Position numbers and translations under genes: made by a program. Below the pieces are notes generated by a model. The model did not search any database and had not been told where the DNA came from. It saw only the letters and a list, made by a program, of their open reading frames with translations. From JBHJGS01 sp050331575 (GTDB lineage: Bacteria; Pseudomonadota; Alphaproteobacteria; Sphingomonadales; Rhodothalassiaceae), in contig JBHJGS010000016.1 of NCBI GenBank assembly GCA_050331575.1, positions 1 through 64,000 of the forward strand: a DNA stretch of 64,000 bases, read 5' to 3'. This document shows positions 43,995 to 52,293 of this stretch, piece after piece (the stretch's first letter is position 1; every line of letters begins with the position of its first letter).

Positions 43995-44083
43995 GGCATT
44001 ATCCGATCAATCGCGATTGATCGGCTGAAAAGGCCCGCCGTCTATGGGGCGCGCAACTTTGTCCGACCCGCCGGAGCGACCGG
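43992..44083 (+). repeat. dispersed palindromic repeat, copy E
   Basis: Contains TTAGGGCATTATCCGATCAA, the perfect palindrome CCGATCAATCG/CGATTGATCGG (44003-44024), then GGCCCGCCGTCTATGGGGCG and the GACCGG end. The first TTAG covers the polymerase stop codon. The minus-strand GT4 gene ends inside it, so the last roughly 25 codons of that gene are repeat sequence. Confidence 0.7.
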
Positions 44084-45350
44084 CCGGCTGATCCTGGCTG
44101 ACCAGGTCGGACAGTTCCGCGTTCCACAAGGCGGTGATCCTGCGCCGGGAAAAGTGGCGCTGATACACATCGTGGCAGTGCCGCTGCAAGGCCTTCAAGC
44201 GGTCAGCATCGTGCAGCAAGCCAAGCAGGTCGTCGATGACGGCCTCCCTGGTATCGGGGCTGAGATGCCAGCCGACATGATGATCGGCGATCCATCGGGC
44301 CACCGCGCTGTGCCGATCTCCGGCGAAGATGATCGGTCGGCCAGACGCCAAGCTGCCGAAAAATTTGGAGGGCACAGCAATACCCGCCCAATCGGGTTTC
44401 AAGCTCATCAAATGAATGTCCGCCGACCCCAGCCGCGTCTCCAGTTCCGCAAGAGGCACAAAGCCGGCAAATCGGATATTGCGATCCTCCGGCCCAACCG
44501 CTTGCTTCAGCGCCTCGGCCCGATTGCCCCGCACGGCAAAGCAAAACCGGACCGCCTCTTCATGGCGCAGGCGGCGCGCCAAGCCCAATAGCTCTTCATA
44601 GCTATGCGCCTCGCCGAAATTGCCGGAATATAGCAGCGCAAGCCGGGCCGCGCCGAAGGTCTGTGTGCGCACCACGGGGTCCATCGCCACAGGGGCTGTC
44701 GGCTCGACCAAGGCCCACGGCGTCAGCTCCACCTCCCGCGCGGAATGATCATGGCGCCTGAGCCGCTGACGCATACACGACCCAAGATCCGCAATCAGAT
44801 CGCAACGCTGGTAGGCCCGGCGCATGGCCCACCGGACCAGCCGGGTCGCCACGCCATTCTCCCGGACTTGGCCCGCCGCCATGGCCGCCTCCGGGTGCAA
44901 GTCAAAGCACCAGTGAGCCAGCGTCATCCGAGGCGCCAACAGCTTCAGTGGGACCGCGACGAGCAGCGCGAAGACCGGATCGGTGCCGATGATGACGATA
45001 TCCGGCCGCCGGTCAGGACCGCGCAAAGCCAGCAGGCTCCACGCCGTCATCATCCAAATGGCGTTGGCCAGGCGCCCCAGCGCGCGGTTCTGCGGCCATC
45101 GCGGGCGCCAGATGCGATTATAGCGGACGCCCTGATGCTGCTCACGCCGCGCATAAAGGCGCTGGTCGTCGCGGCAGCCGCGATTGCACGGCAGCGCCTC
45201 CACCTGCCAGCCCTGCGCGGCCAGATCCTCCGCCAAACCGCTGAGATGTTGGGCGCTGACCACATCATCGGGGTACATATAGTGATAGAGAATCGCAACG
45301 CGGCGGCCCCGCTCCGGGCCGGCGCTCATCGGCTGCCTGCTGCCGGTCAT
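44007..45350 (-). CDS. glycosyltransferase family 4 (WbuB-like)
   Basis: A 447-residue GT-B fold glycosyltransferase. N-terminal domain: VAILYHYMYPDDVVSAQHL; C-terminal domain: LLYSGNFGEAHSYEELLGLARRL and the donor-binding SKFFGSLASGRPIIFAGD. Related to the WbuB/WcaI-type N-acetylfucosamine and similar transferases; exact sugar unknown. The start is set at ATG 45350, 10 bases after the epimerase stop. The final residues (ARPIDGGPFQPINRD) are encoded by repeat E and are unlikely to be part of the ancestral protein. Confidence 0.86.
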   Translation of the reverse strand: MTGSRQPMSAGPERGRRVAILYHYMYPDDVVSAQHLSGLAEDLAAQGWQVEALPCNRGCRDDQRLYARREQHQGVRYNRIWRPRWPQNRALGRLANAIWMMTAWSLLALRGPDRRPDIVIIGTDPVFALLVAVPLKLLAPRMTLAHWCFDLHPEAAMAAGQVRENGVATRLVRWAMRRAYQRCDLIADLGSCMRQRLRRHDHSAREVELTPWALVEPTAPVAMDPVVRTQTFGAARLALLYSGNFGEAHSYEELLGLARRLRHEEAVRFCFAVRGNRAEALKQAVGPEDRNIRFAGFVPLAELETRLGSADIHLMSLKPDWAGIAVPSKFFGSLASGRPIIFAGDRHSAVARWIADHHVGWHLSPDTREAVIDDLLGLLHDADRLKALQRHCHDVYQRHFSRRRITALWNAELSDLVSQDQPAGRSGGSDKVARPIDGGPFQPINRD

Positions 45351-45360
45351 CAAACGGGCC

Positions 45361-46359
45361 TTAGGCGCATTCTCGATTGTGGCGGCGCCAAACCTGCTGC
45401 GAGATCCAGCTGTAGGTCCGCTGCATGCCGTCTCGTAATGGCATCGCCGGCTTCCAGCCCAGCCGCGTTTCAATCAAGCGATTATCCGAGTTTCGGCCCC
45501 GCACGCCCTGCGGGCCGGGCACATTGCGGATGCGCAAATCCTTTCCGGACAGATCAATCGCCAGTTGCGCCAGATTGTTGATCGAGATCATTTCCTCCGA
45601 CCCGATATTCACAGGGCCCTCAAAATCGGACCGCATCAGGCGGATCGTCGCCTCGATACATTCATCGATATACAAGAATGAGCGGGTCTGCTTGCCGTCC
45701 CCCCACACTTCGATCTCGCCGCCATTCTCCGCCATGGCAACCTTCCGGCACAAAGCCGCCGGCGCCTTTTCCTTGCCCCCGATCCAGGTCCCTTCCGGGC
45801 CGAAAATGTTGTGATAACGGCCGATCCGGCATTGCATGTCATGATTGCGGTTATAGGAAAGGTAAAGGCGCTCGGAGAACAGCTTTTCCCAGCCATATTC
45901 ACTATCCGGATCGGCCGGATAGGCGCTTTCTTCGGAGCAAATCGGGTTATCGGACTCTTTTTGATTGTAGGCAGGATAGATACAGGCAGATGATGAATAG
46001 AAAACTCTTTTGATGCCTTTTCGGCGACACGCCTCGACAACATTCAGATTGACGGTGGCGGAATTGTGCATGATCGCCGCATCATTGTCGCCGGTGAAGA
46101 TATAACCGGCCCCGCCCATGTCCGCGGCGAGCTGATAAACCTCGGCAAATGGCTTGTCGATGCAGGCGGCCACAAAGTCTTGATCCCGCAGGTCGCCCAG
46201 CAAGAATTCATCGGCCGGAGAGTCCGCATGCTCATTCGGCTTCAGATCGACCGCTCGAACCCAAAAGCCGTCCCGCTTCAAGCGCTTGACAAGATGCCCA
46301 CCGATGAATCCACCAGCGCCACAGACCAAAGCGGTTTTCTTTGCGGTGGAGCTTTGCAT
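45361..46359 (-). CDS. GDP-mannose 3,5-epimerase (plant GME-like)
   Basis: A 332-residue short-chain-dehydrogenase-type epimerase converting GDP-D-mannose to GDP-L-galactose (or L-gulose). GAGGFIGG at 14-21 binds NAD. The catalytic set known from Arabidopsis GME (Cys145, Tyr174, Lys178, Lys217) appears at Cys126 (SSSACIYP), Tyr155 and Lys159 (EYGWEK) and Lys198 (GGKEKAP): all four with a constant offset of 19, which is strong support. Long stretches such as WGDGKQTRSF and GPQGVRGRNSDN also match the plant enzyme. It is upstream of the GT4 gene by 10 bases, so the product probably feeds a polysaccharide. Confidence 0.92.
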   Translation of the reverse strand: MQSSTAKKTALVCGAGGFIGGHLVKRLKRDGFWVRAVDLKPNEHADSPADEFLLGDLRDQDFVAACIDKPFAEVYQLAADMGGAGYIFTGDNDAAIMHNSATVNLNVVEACRRKGIKRVFYSSSACIYPAYNQKESDNPICSEESAYPADPDSEYGWEKLFSERLYLSYNRNHDMQCRIGRYHNIFGPEGTWIGGKEKAPAALCRKVAMAENGGEIEVWGDGKQTRSFLYIDECIEATIRLMRSDFEGPVNIGSEEMISINNLAQLAIDLSGKDLRIRNVPGPQGVRGRNSDNRLIETRLGWKPAMPLRDGMQRTYSWISQQVWRRHNRECA

Positions 46360-46537
46360 CTGCTCTTCCTAACCTACACAACCCTAGACGCACTAAGCGA
46401 GCATCCGGCCGCTGACCCAGGGCAACACCCGCGTTCGCGGCCACGCCCAAATCCTGACGGATCTGCAGCGGCAGTTTGTCTTAGTCATGATCGGGAGGCA
46501 GTTCAAGGCTTAGAGCCCGGCTGCAGGCGGACACGCC

Positions 46538-47455
46538 TCAGGGCTCGGCCACGGCTGCGGCCGGCATCGAGGTGGCCGCGCTATAGCCATGGCGGCGCAG
46601 CAGCGCCTCATGCGCGCTGGCCAGTGCCTGCCAGCGCGCATCATGGCGATAGGCAAAGGCACGCTCCGGAACAAAGGTTCGGGTCAACCGCTTGTGCCGC
46701 TCCGGCGCCACGCGCAGGTCGCAGAATGCCAGAATATCGGCCAGCACCCGCTCTGGCTGCGTCATCAGGTCTTCGAACCGCACCTGCAATCCGCGCGGCC
46801 CGGCCGCGGCGATATGGCCCTGAGCGGTCGTGACATAGTCCGACCACAAAGCCAAAGCCGCCTCCGGCGCCATCATCGTCGCCGCTTCCATCAGCCGATT
46901 GCGGCGACCGGTCAGCCACCGCACCCGAGCCCCGGCAGAGGGCGCATTTTCCAGCGACCGGCACAGCCGTTCAGAGCGGGTCGCCAGGCTCGCGGCCACA
47001 TCCGCACCATGGCGGACCATATGGATCAAGCGCGCCTCGGGAAACAGTTGCCGCCACACCGGCCATGTATAGGTGCTTCGCGGATCCTTCCAGCCCCAGG
47101 GGCGCGCCAGGCCAGCGGGCGAGCCGGCTGCCGCGCGCGCAACGCCCAGATAGCCCAAGCTGAACGGCAGGCCCATATAAGTCCGCACATGTCCGGCCAG
47201 GGCTGTGAGAAATTGCGGGTCGAAATGGGTGGCCTCTTGGCTGGGCGGGCGGTCCCAATGCGCACTGAGATTGTCCAGAATCCAGTCGTTGAGCGTTAAG
47301 AACAGACGCGCCTCATCCTCCGCATTGACCGATCGCCCTAGAAACAAGCCGGCCTGCGCCAATACCCGGGTCAACAAGCTGGTGCCGGAGCGATGCATGC
47401 CCAGGATCAAGATGGGGGCGGGCGATGCTGGCCCGCTTGGTGCGCCTGCGCCCAT
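46538..47455 (-). CDS. sulfotransferase family protein
   Basis: A 305-residue P-loop sulfotransferase. The PAPS-binding loop GMHRSGTSLLTRVLAQAG starts at about 19, and the 3'-phosphate site follows in RLIHMVRHGADVAASLATRSE. It transfers sulfate from PAPS to an acceptor hydroxyl, here most likely a sugar of the polysaccharide made by the neighbouring genes. It lies 4 bases after a methyltransferase gene on the same strand, so the two are co-transcribed. No PAPS-making genes are in the window. Confidence 0.82.
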   Translation of the reverse strand: MGAGAPSGPASPAPILILGMHRSGTSLLTRVLAQAGLFLGRSVNAEDEARLFLTLNDWILDNLSAHWDRPPSQEATHFDPQFLTALAGHVRTYMGLPFSLGYLGVARAAAGSPAGLARPWGWKDPRSTYTWPVWRQLFPEARLIHMVRHGADVAASLATRSERLCRSLENAPSAGARVRWLTGRRNRLMEAATMMAPEAALALWSDYVTTAQGHIAAAGPRGLQVRFEDLMTQPERVLADILAFCDLRVAPERHKRLTRTFVPERAFAYRHDARWQALASAHEALLRRHGYSAATSMPAAAVAEP

Positions 47456-47459
47456 GGTG

Positions 47460-48371
47460 TCAGCGAGGATAATGCAGCGGTACGCCGAAATCCAAGATAT
47501 CGCGCACTTGAACCGGCCTCAACGGCTGCGCACGATAAGCATCGGCATCCTTTAAGATGGTGAAGACCATCCCGCCATAAGGCGCGAAGCGCGCGGTCAG
47601 CCAGGCATCCAGATGGATCAGCCCGGCCACCGCGCGCCGGCCAACCAGTGCGGCCACAAACGGACTGAGTGCATTGTATAGACGGGTGGCCATGCGGCCG
47701 CTGCGCCCAACGCTGGGCTTCTTCATGCCTTCGGCCAGATTGTTCACAAACATCATGCGCGGATGGTGATAGCGCCGCACATGGATCGCCGCGGCCTGTG
47801 GCGCCAGAAAATCAAAGCTGCCGGTATTAAGGCTGTGGATATGCGCATGCGGGATCTTTTGCCGGATATTTTCCTGCACGACGTCTTCGGGTTCATGCGG
47901 CACGGTGATCACCAGGGCCTTGGCGGCAACCCGGAACAATTCCCGCGCAGCGCCCTGAATATCGGCGACATGTTCCAGCGTTTCGCTGCACAAAACCACG
48001 TCGAAGGCATCCTCTTCGTATGGCAAGGCGTGGATGTCGACGCTGCGGCCTTCAACGCCGAACAGCTCCCGCGCGCGCCGGCATGCCGCCTCGGACAAAT
48101 CAACGCTGGTCACCCTCCAGCCGAACAGGGCGCGCATCAGGGCTGCCTTATATCCCTCTGCCCCGCCAACATCCAAAAAGCTTTCAGCCCTCAGGTGCGC
48201 CAGCGCGCATGCGGTGTGGTAGGTGATGGCATAGCGATTGACCATGCCGAACTCGCTATGACCCTTGCGGAAACCGTAGATCGGCTGGTGAGCGAAATAA
48301 ACGCCGTCCTCATCGGTCTGCTGAAACCGCTTGTCCAGCCAAGACTGCGTTTCCTGGGTATAGGAATCCAT
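47460..48371 (-). CDS. class I SAM-dependent methyltransferase
   Basis: A 303-residue methyltransferase: motif I SFLDVGGAEGYKAALMRALFG (about 65-85), acidic loop SVDLSEAACRRARELF, and ALPYEEDAFDVVLCSETLEHV, of Methyltransf_11 type. Start at ATG 48371; the longer frame to 48581 overlaps low-complexity DNA. The C-terminal 110 residues are extra and unidentified. Adjacent to the sulfotransferase gene and likely a tailoring enzyme for the same glycan. Confidence 0.8.
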   Translation of the reverse strand: MDSYTQETQSWLDKRFQQTDEDGVYFAHQPIYGFRKGHSEFGMVNRYAITYHTACALAHLRAESFLDVGGAEGYKAALMRALFGWRVTSVDLSEAACRRARELFGVEGRSVDIHALPYEEDAFDVVLCSETLEHVADIQGAARELFRVAAKALVITVPHEPEDVVQENIRQKIPHAHIHSLNTGSFDFLAPQAAAIHVRRYHHPRMMFVNNLAEGMKKPSVGRSGRMATRLYNALSPFVAALVGRRAVAGLIHLDAWLTARFAPYGGMVFTILKDADAYRAQPLRPVQVRDILDFGVPLHYPR

Positions 48372-48577
48372 GCGTACTAACCGTTCGTCTACACCTGCGC
48401 GCCGCGCTTTCGTCTGCCCGCCCGGCCCTGTGCTGTCAAGCAAGCCACCCTCAGCGGCCAGCGGGGACGGGCAATCGCCCTTCCAAAGGCTCCCAGGTCG
48501 GTGCCCGCCGTCTGATGGGCGAGCCCGGTATTCGACCATGCAAGCGTGCACAGCGGTTCCGCATGGTCTCAGGCTAC
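48372..48577. other. gap between methyltransferase and Wzi-like gene
   Basis: No gene is supported on either strand. GC-rich with no terminator-like T run; presumably holds the promoter of the leftward methyltransferase-sulfotransferase unit, though no clear pair was seen. Confidence 0.3.
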
Positions 48578-50152
48578 TCAAAACCGAAAGGTCCAGCCCA
48601 GCTCCACCGCCCCGCCGAAATCATCCCGCCCGGGCGTGTTGGCCTGATCGTCCATCACCCGGCCCTCAAAGAAGAAGCGGCCGAACCGGCTGGGCGGCAA
48701 CAAAAGTCCGAACTCCAACATGTTAATGCGCTCCGGCGTGTCCGACGCGAGCGTATTGAAGGCGATGCGGTCGAAGGTGGTCGGCGTCGGTGTCAAGCCG
48801 GTGGCGTTCAACACCACATGCCGGTAGCGGGCGAAATATAGCCGGCTGTCCGCATCCACCACGGAGAATTCGCCCGTATAAAGCCGGCCATCACCGCCAA
48901 TCGAGGGGCCGATGAAGCGGTCGCGGAAGCTATAACCGTCCGTGAAGATGAAATTCTGGTTGGCGCTGCCGGGTTGACCCGGAGCATTGATCCCGAAGAA
49001 CCGGTTGGACTGGGTATCGGACGCCTCGCCGCGCAGGGTCCAATTGAGTTGCCGACGTTTCCAATAGCCGCCAAGCGAGGCGCCAAGGGTGATGGAGACA
49101 TCGCCGATGGCGACCGGCCCGGAGCTGTCTTCAGAGGCAATCTCCGCATAGCCGGTATAGCTTACAGCGCCGGCATAGCCGGTGTAGCGAAAGTCCAGGC
49201 CGGCGACCTGATTGCCCGGATCGGTCAGCACCTCGCCGGTATTGTCCAAATCGCCGCCGACCTGGAAGATGAAGTCTGCCACCGTGACGAAGGCGCGGCC
49301 GAAGCTTTCCGCATTACAGACCCGCCCTTGACCGCACAGCATCAGGCCGCGACTGACGCCGATTTGAAAGCCCTGCAACGGCTCGAAGCTGAATCGAGTC
49401 CAGAATAGCGCCGGAGTGTCGAAATCGTCCCGCCCCGATTCGCCCAGGGCTGCGGTGAAATTCACCTGCAATGGCCCAAGCCATCGCAGCACGGGAAAAT
49501 CAATGCGCTTGGGATCAAGCCTTTGGAGACTGAGTCTCGGCGCCGGCCGGGCGTTGGTGGACAAGATGAGGGCGCTGTCGAAGCCCGGACCGAACCACTG
49601 GTCTTGAAAGCCCGCAAAGATCAGCCAGTTACCCAGCGTCAGCCCGGCGACCGTGCCATCGAAATTGATGTCGTCGTCAGCCTCGTCTTCGCGATAGCCG
49701 ACCGAGACACGCAGATACCCGCGCTCAAACAGCTTGTCCAAAATCACCCGGGCGTCGACCTCATCGCGGGCCCCACCTGAGAAGTCGCGCACCAGCCGCT
49801 CCTCATTGGTCAGTTGAAGCTGCAGATAGGCCTCCGCCGCATCCGGGGCGACCTCGCCGATACTCTGCGCGGTCAGACGGGCGATGGCGGCTTGAACATG
49901 GGCGGGCAGCCGGGTGCGGTCCTGGATCGCTGCCAGGCTGCGCTCAACATGCTTCCAACTGATCGGCCAGGTGGTGATGGGGCCATCGATCAGGCCATAG
50001 GCCTTCAGCAATTCCACGTCATGGCGGATCAGCCGGTCACCAGGGTCGATCCACGGGCTGCGCGCCACCGCCGGGGCCGCCAACAGCGCCAAGGTCATTG
50101 CAAGACACCAGGCGGCACCGATCGATCGCCGGCGCCTCACAGCCACAACCAT
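48578..50152 (-). CDS. capsule-assembly Wzi family outer-membrane protein
   Basis: A 524-residue protein with signal peptide (about 1-30, ending AVA-RS) and the layout of Wzi: an N-terminal helical part (DRLIRHDVELLKAYGLIDGP, then PISWKHVERSLAAI) followed by a beta barrel ending in ELGWTFRF. Wzi anchors capsule polysaccharide to the outer surface. AGGAG lies nine bases before ATG 50152. It is 64 bases downstream of gspH on the same strand, so it may be transcribed with the T2SS genes, which links capsule attachment and secretion. Confidence 0.85.
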   Translation of the reverse strand: MVVAVRRRRSIGAAWCLAMTLALLAAPAVARSPWIDPGDRLIRHDVELLKAYGLIDGPITTWPISWKHVERSLAAIQDRTRLPAHVQAAIARLTAQSIGEVAPDAAEAYLQLQLTNEERLVRDFSGGARDEVDARVILDKLFERGYLRVSVGYREDEADDDINFDGTVAGLTLGNWLIFAGFQDQWFGPGFDSALILSTNARPAPRLSLQRLDPKRIDFPVLRWLGPLQVNFTAALGESGRDDFDTPALFWTRFSFEPLQGFQIGVSRGLMLCGQGRVCNAESFGRAFVTVADFIFQVGGDLDNTGEVLTDPGNQVAGLDFRYTGYAGAVSYTGYAEIASEDSSGPVAIGDVSITLGASLGGYWKRRQLNWTLRGEASDTQSNRFFGINAPGQPGSANQNFIFTDGYSFRDRFIGPSIGGDGRLYTGEFSVVDADSRLYFARYRHVVLNATGLTPTPTTFDRIAFNTLASDTPERINMLEFGLLLPPSRFGRFFFEGRVMDDQANTPGRDDFGGAVELGWTFRF

Positions 50153-50216
50153 ATCCCACCACTCCTCTGTGCAGCCGCAAAACCGGCTATGAGGCCGCCT
50201 GTGCTGCAGCCCGGCC

Positions 50217-50639
50217 TCACGCATCGGCACCGAGAAAGACACGGGTGTCGCAGTAAGGCGCAGCAACCTCGACCCGGCCGCGCCTGCCAGACGGGGCGAG
50301 CAGCTCAATCGTGCCGCCCTGACACACGCCCAAAGCCGAGACCAGCAAGGGCCCGGAATAGCGCAGCGTCCAGCCGGACTGCACCGGTAGGTGAGCGGCT
50401 TCTATGCTGTTTCCCGCGCTTGCCGGATCGAACGCCACCGCCCGGCCGCTCAGGCGGGCTCTCAGCGGCGTGGCGCGCACGTCGCCGGCAAGCTGTTCCA
50501 AGCGGCTGATCAATTCGGCCTGTTCCAATCGGCCACCCAAGCGCGGCCCGACCAGCCCGACGATCAGCCCGAGTAGCGCCAGCACCACCAGCAGTTCGAA
50601 CAGGGTGAAGCCCTCAGGATCTGGACGACACGTCGGCAT
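50217..50639 (-). CDS. gspH: type II secretion system minor pseudopilin GspH
   Basis: A 140-residue prepilin. The leader MPTCRPDPEG is cut before Phe11, with Glu15 as the +5 Glu; then the helix TLFELLVVLALLGLIVGLVG and a beta C-terminal domain with Cys106 and Cys130. Start overlaps the gspG end by 26 bases. Caps the periplasmic pseudopilus with I, J and K. Confidence 0.85.
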   Translation of the reverse strand: MPTCRPDPEGFTLFELLVVLALLGLIVGLVGPRLGGRLEQAELISRLEQLAGDVRATPLRARLSGRAVAFDPASAGNSIEAAHLPVQSGWTLRYSGPLLVSALGVCQGGTIELLAPSGRRGRVEVAAPYCDTRVFLGADA

Positions 50640-51066
50640 CAGCGCCTTCGCCGCCTTCCTGATTGTCCGCGCCGAGGCTGAACACTTCCGCCACGTCATT
50701 GCTGCTTTCCGGCGGGCGATAACGATAGGGATAGCCCCAAGGGTCGGTTGGAAGCTGCCCGTCCAAATAGGGGCCGAACCAGACCGAGCGCAATTGCGGA
50801 TCAGACGGCGGCTCGACCAGAAGCTGCAGCCCCTCTTGCTCTGTGGGATACCGGCCCAAATCCAGCCGCAGCGTATCCAGCGATGTCCGCAGCATGCGCA
50901 CCTGGGTCTTCGCGGTGACCGCCTTGCCCCGGTCAAGCTGGTTGAACAGACGCGGCCCGACCAGCGTGGCGAGCACGGCGATGATGGCGATAACGACCAG
51001 GATCTCGACCAAGCTGTAACCGGCGCGGGCATCAACACGCCGGCGACGCATCACATGTCTCAGCAT
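50614..51066 (-). CDS. gspG: type II secretion system major pseudopilin GspG
   Basis: A 150-residue major pseudopilin: leader ending Gly16, mature Tyr17 with the usual +5 Glu21 (YSLVEILVVIAIIAVLATL), and the GspG calcium-site region PTDPWGYPY followed by an acidic tail. AGAGGA precedes ATG 51066. Forms the piston-like pseudopilus. The mature +1 Tyr instead of Phe is unusual but accepted by peptidases of this class. Confidence 0.92.
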   Translation of the reverse strand: MLRHVMRRRRVDARAGYSLVEILVVIAIIAVLATLVGPRLFNQLDRGKAVTAKTQVRMLRTSLDTLRLDLGRYPTEQEGLQLLVEPPSDPQLRSVWFGPYLDGQLPTDPWGYPYRYRPPESSNDVAEVFSLGADNQEGGEGADADVSSRS

Positions 51067-51083
51067 CTTTATCCTCTCACTCC

Positions 51084-52289
51084 TCAAAAATCGAACTGAT
51101 AGATACTCGTCATGGCCAACACAATGCCCAGTACCAAGGCCCCGACCACCAGGGAAATCAAAACGATCGCCAGCGGCTCGGCCAGGCTGGTCAGCCGTTT
51201 GGCCCGTTCGCGCGCCTCCTCGTCTAAAATATCGCTGATGAACAGGAGCATATCGTCCAAGGCGGCAGCTTGCCGACCGGTGCGCAGCAAATCGGTAAAT
51301 GTGGGGTCCATCTGTACATGCTCGTCTAGGGCCTCGTCCAACGGCGTGCCGGCGCGCACGGCCCGACGCGCTTCGCGCAAGCCATCAGCAAAGGCCGGGC
51401 CCCGCACCGCGCGCGCGGCCAAATCGAAGGCGGCCATCAAGCTGGCGCCATTCTTCAAGGCGATCCCCATGGTCCGGGCCCAATCCCCCAGTTCCGCCCG
51501 GCGAAGGAACGGCCCGATCAGCGGCGTGCGGTCCAAGGCCAGGAACAGACGCCGCCGCCCGGTTTCGGAGCGTAAGGCCGAGACAAGGCCCGCGCCGAGC
51601 GCGGCGGCGACAGCGACAAGCCAGGGGCCATGCTCCCGCACGATCGCGGACACGGACAAGATGATCACGGAGATCAACGGCAGCGTGTCGCGATTGTCTC
51701 CAATCAAGACCTCAAACCGCGGCACGACAAAATAAAACATGAACAAGGTTATGACCACACCGGTGACTGCCAGAAACGCCGGATAGGTCAGGGCTGAGCG
51801 AATCTCGCCGCGCATGGCCTGCTGCCGCTCCAAGCGGCCCGCCGCATCGCCAAGCGCCTGGGACAAGGTTCCGGTGCTCTCGCCCAGTTCGGCCAGACGC
51901 GCCACATAGTCCGGCAGGTCCGGCATATGCTTGTCCAACGCGCTAGACAGTCGCTCGCCCGCGCGGAGCGACTGGCGCACCGCCCGGCTGCGCGCTTGCA
52001 ACTGGGGGTGGCCGCCGCGCGCCATACTATCGATGGCCTCCAAGAGCGGCAGACCGGCAGATAATAAGGTCGCCAACTGGCGGACATAGCGCGCCTTGTC
52101 CTTGCCGGACGGCCCGCGCTGAAACAGGCGCAGGCCGGTTTGCCCGCCGGCCGGGCGCAGCGCCAGTTCAAACGGATCAAGCCCCTTATCGCGCAGCTTG
52201 CGATAGGCGTCGCGCTCGTCCAGCGCCTCGACGACGCCACTTTCGACCGCGCCGTCCGCCTTTAATGACTTGTGCTTGAATTCCGCCAT
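51084..52289 (-). CDS. gspF: type II secretion system inner-membrane protein GspF
   Basis: A 401-residue polytopic protein with two T2SSF domains (about 65-190 and 270-390) and three membrane segments, ending in ALVLGIVLAMTSIYQFDF. It links the ATPase GspE to the pseudopilus platform. The start is four bases after the gspE stop codon. Typical order E-F-G-H. Confidence 0.93.
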   Translation of the reverse strand: MAEFKHKSLKADGAVESGVVEALDERDAYRKLRDKGLDPFELALRPAGGQTGLRLFQRGPSGKDKARYVRQLATLLSAGLPLLEAIDSMARGGHPQLQARSRAVRQSLRAGERLSSALDKHMPDLPDYVARLAELGESTGTLSQALGDAAGRLERQQAMRGEIRSALTYPAFLAVTGVVITLFMFYFVVPRFEVLIGDNRDTLPLISVIILSVSAIVREHGPWLVAVAAALGAGLVSALRSETGRRRLFLALDRTPLIGPFLRRAELGDWARTMGIALKNGASLMAAFDLAARAVRGPAFADGLREARRAVRAGTPLDEALDEHVQMDPTFTDLLRTGRQAAALDDMLLFISDILDEEARERAKRLTSLAEPLAIVLISLVVGALVLGIVLAMTSIYQFDF

Positions 52290-52293
52290 GGAC

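Noticed and set aside
50640..51038. 5' part of a long frame that ends as GspH, suggesting a fusion
   Set aside because: The first part is an out-of-frame reading of gspG; the prepilin leader shows GspH starts at 50639.
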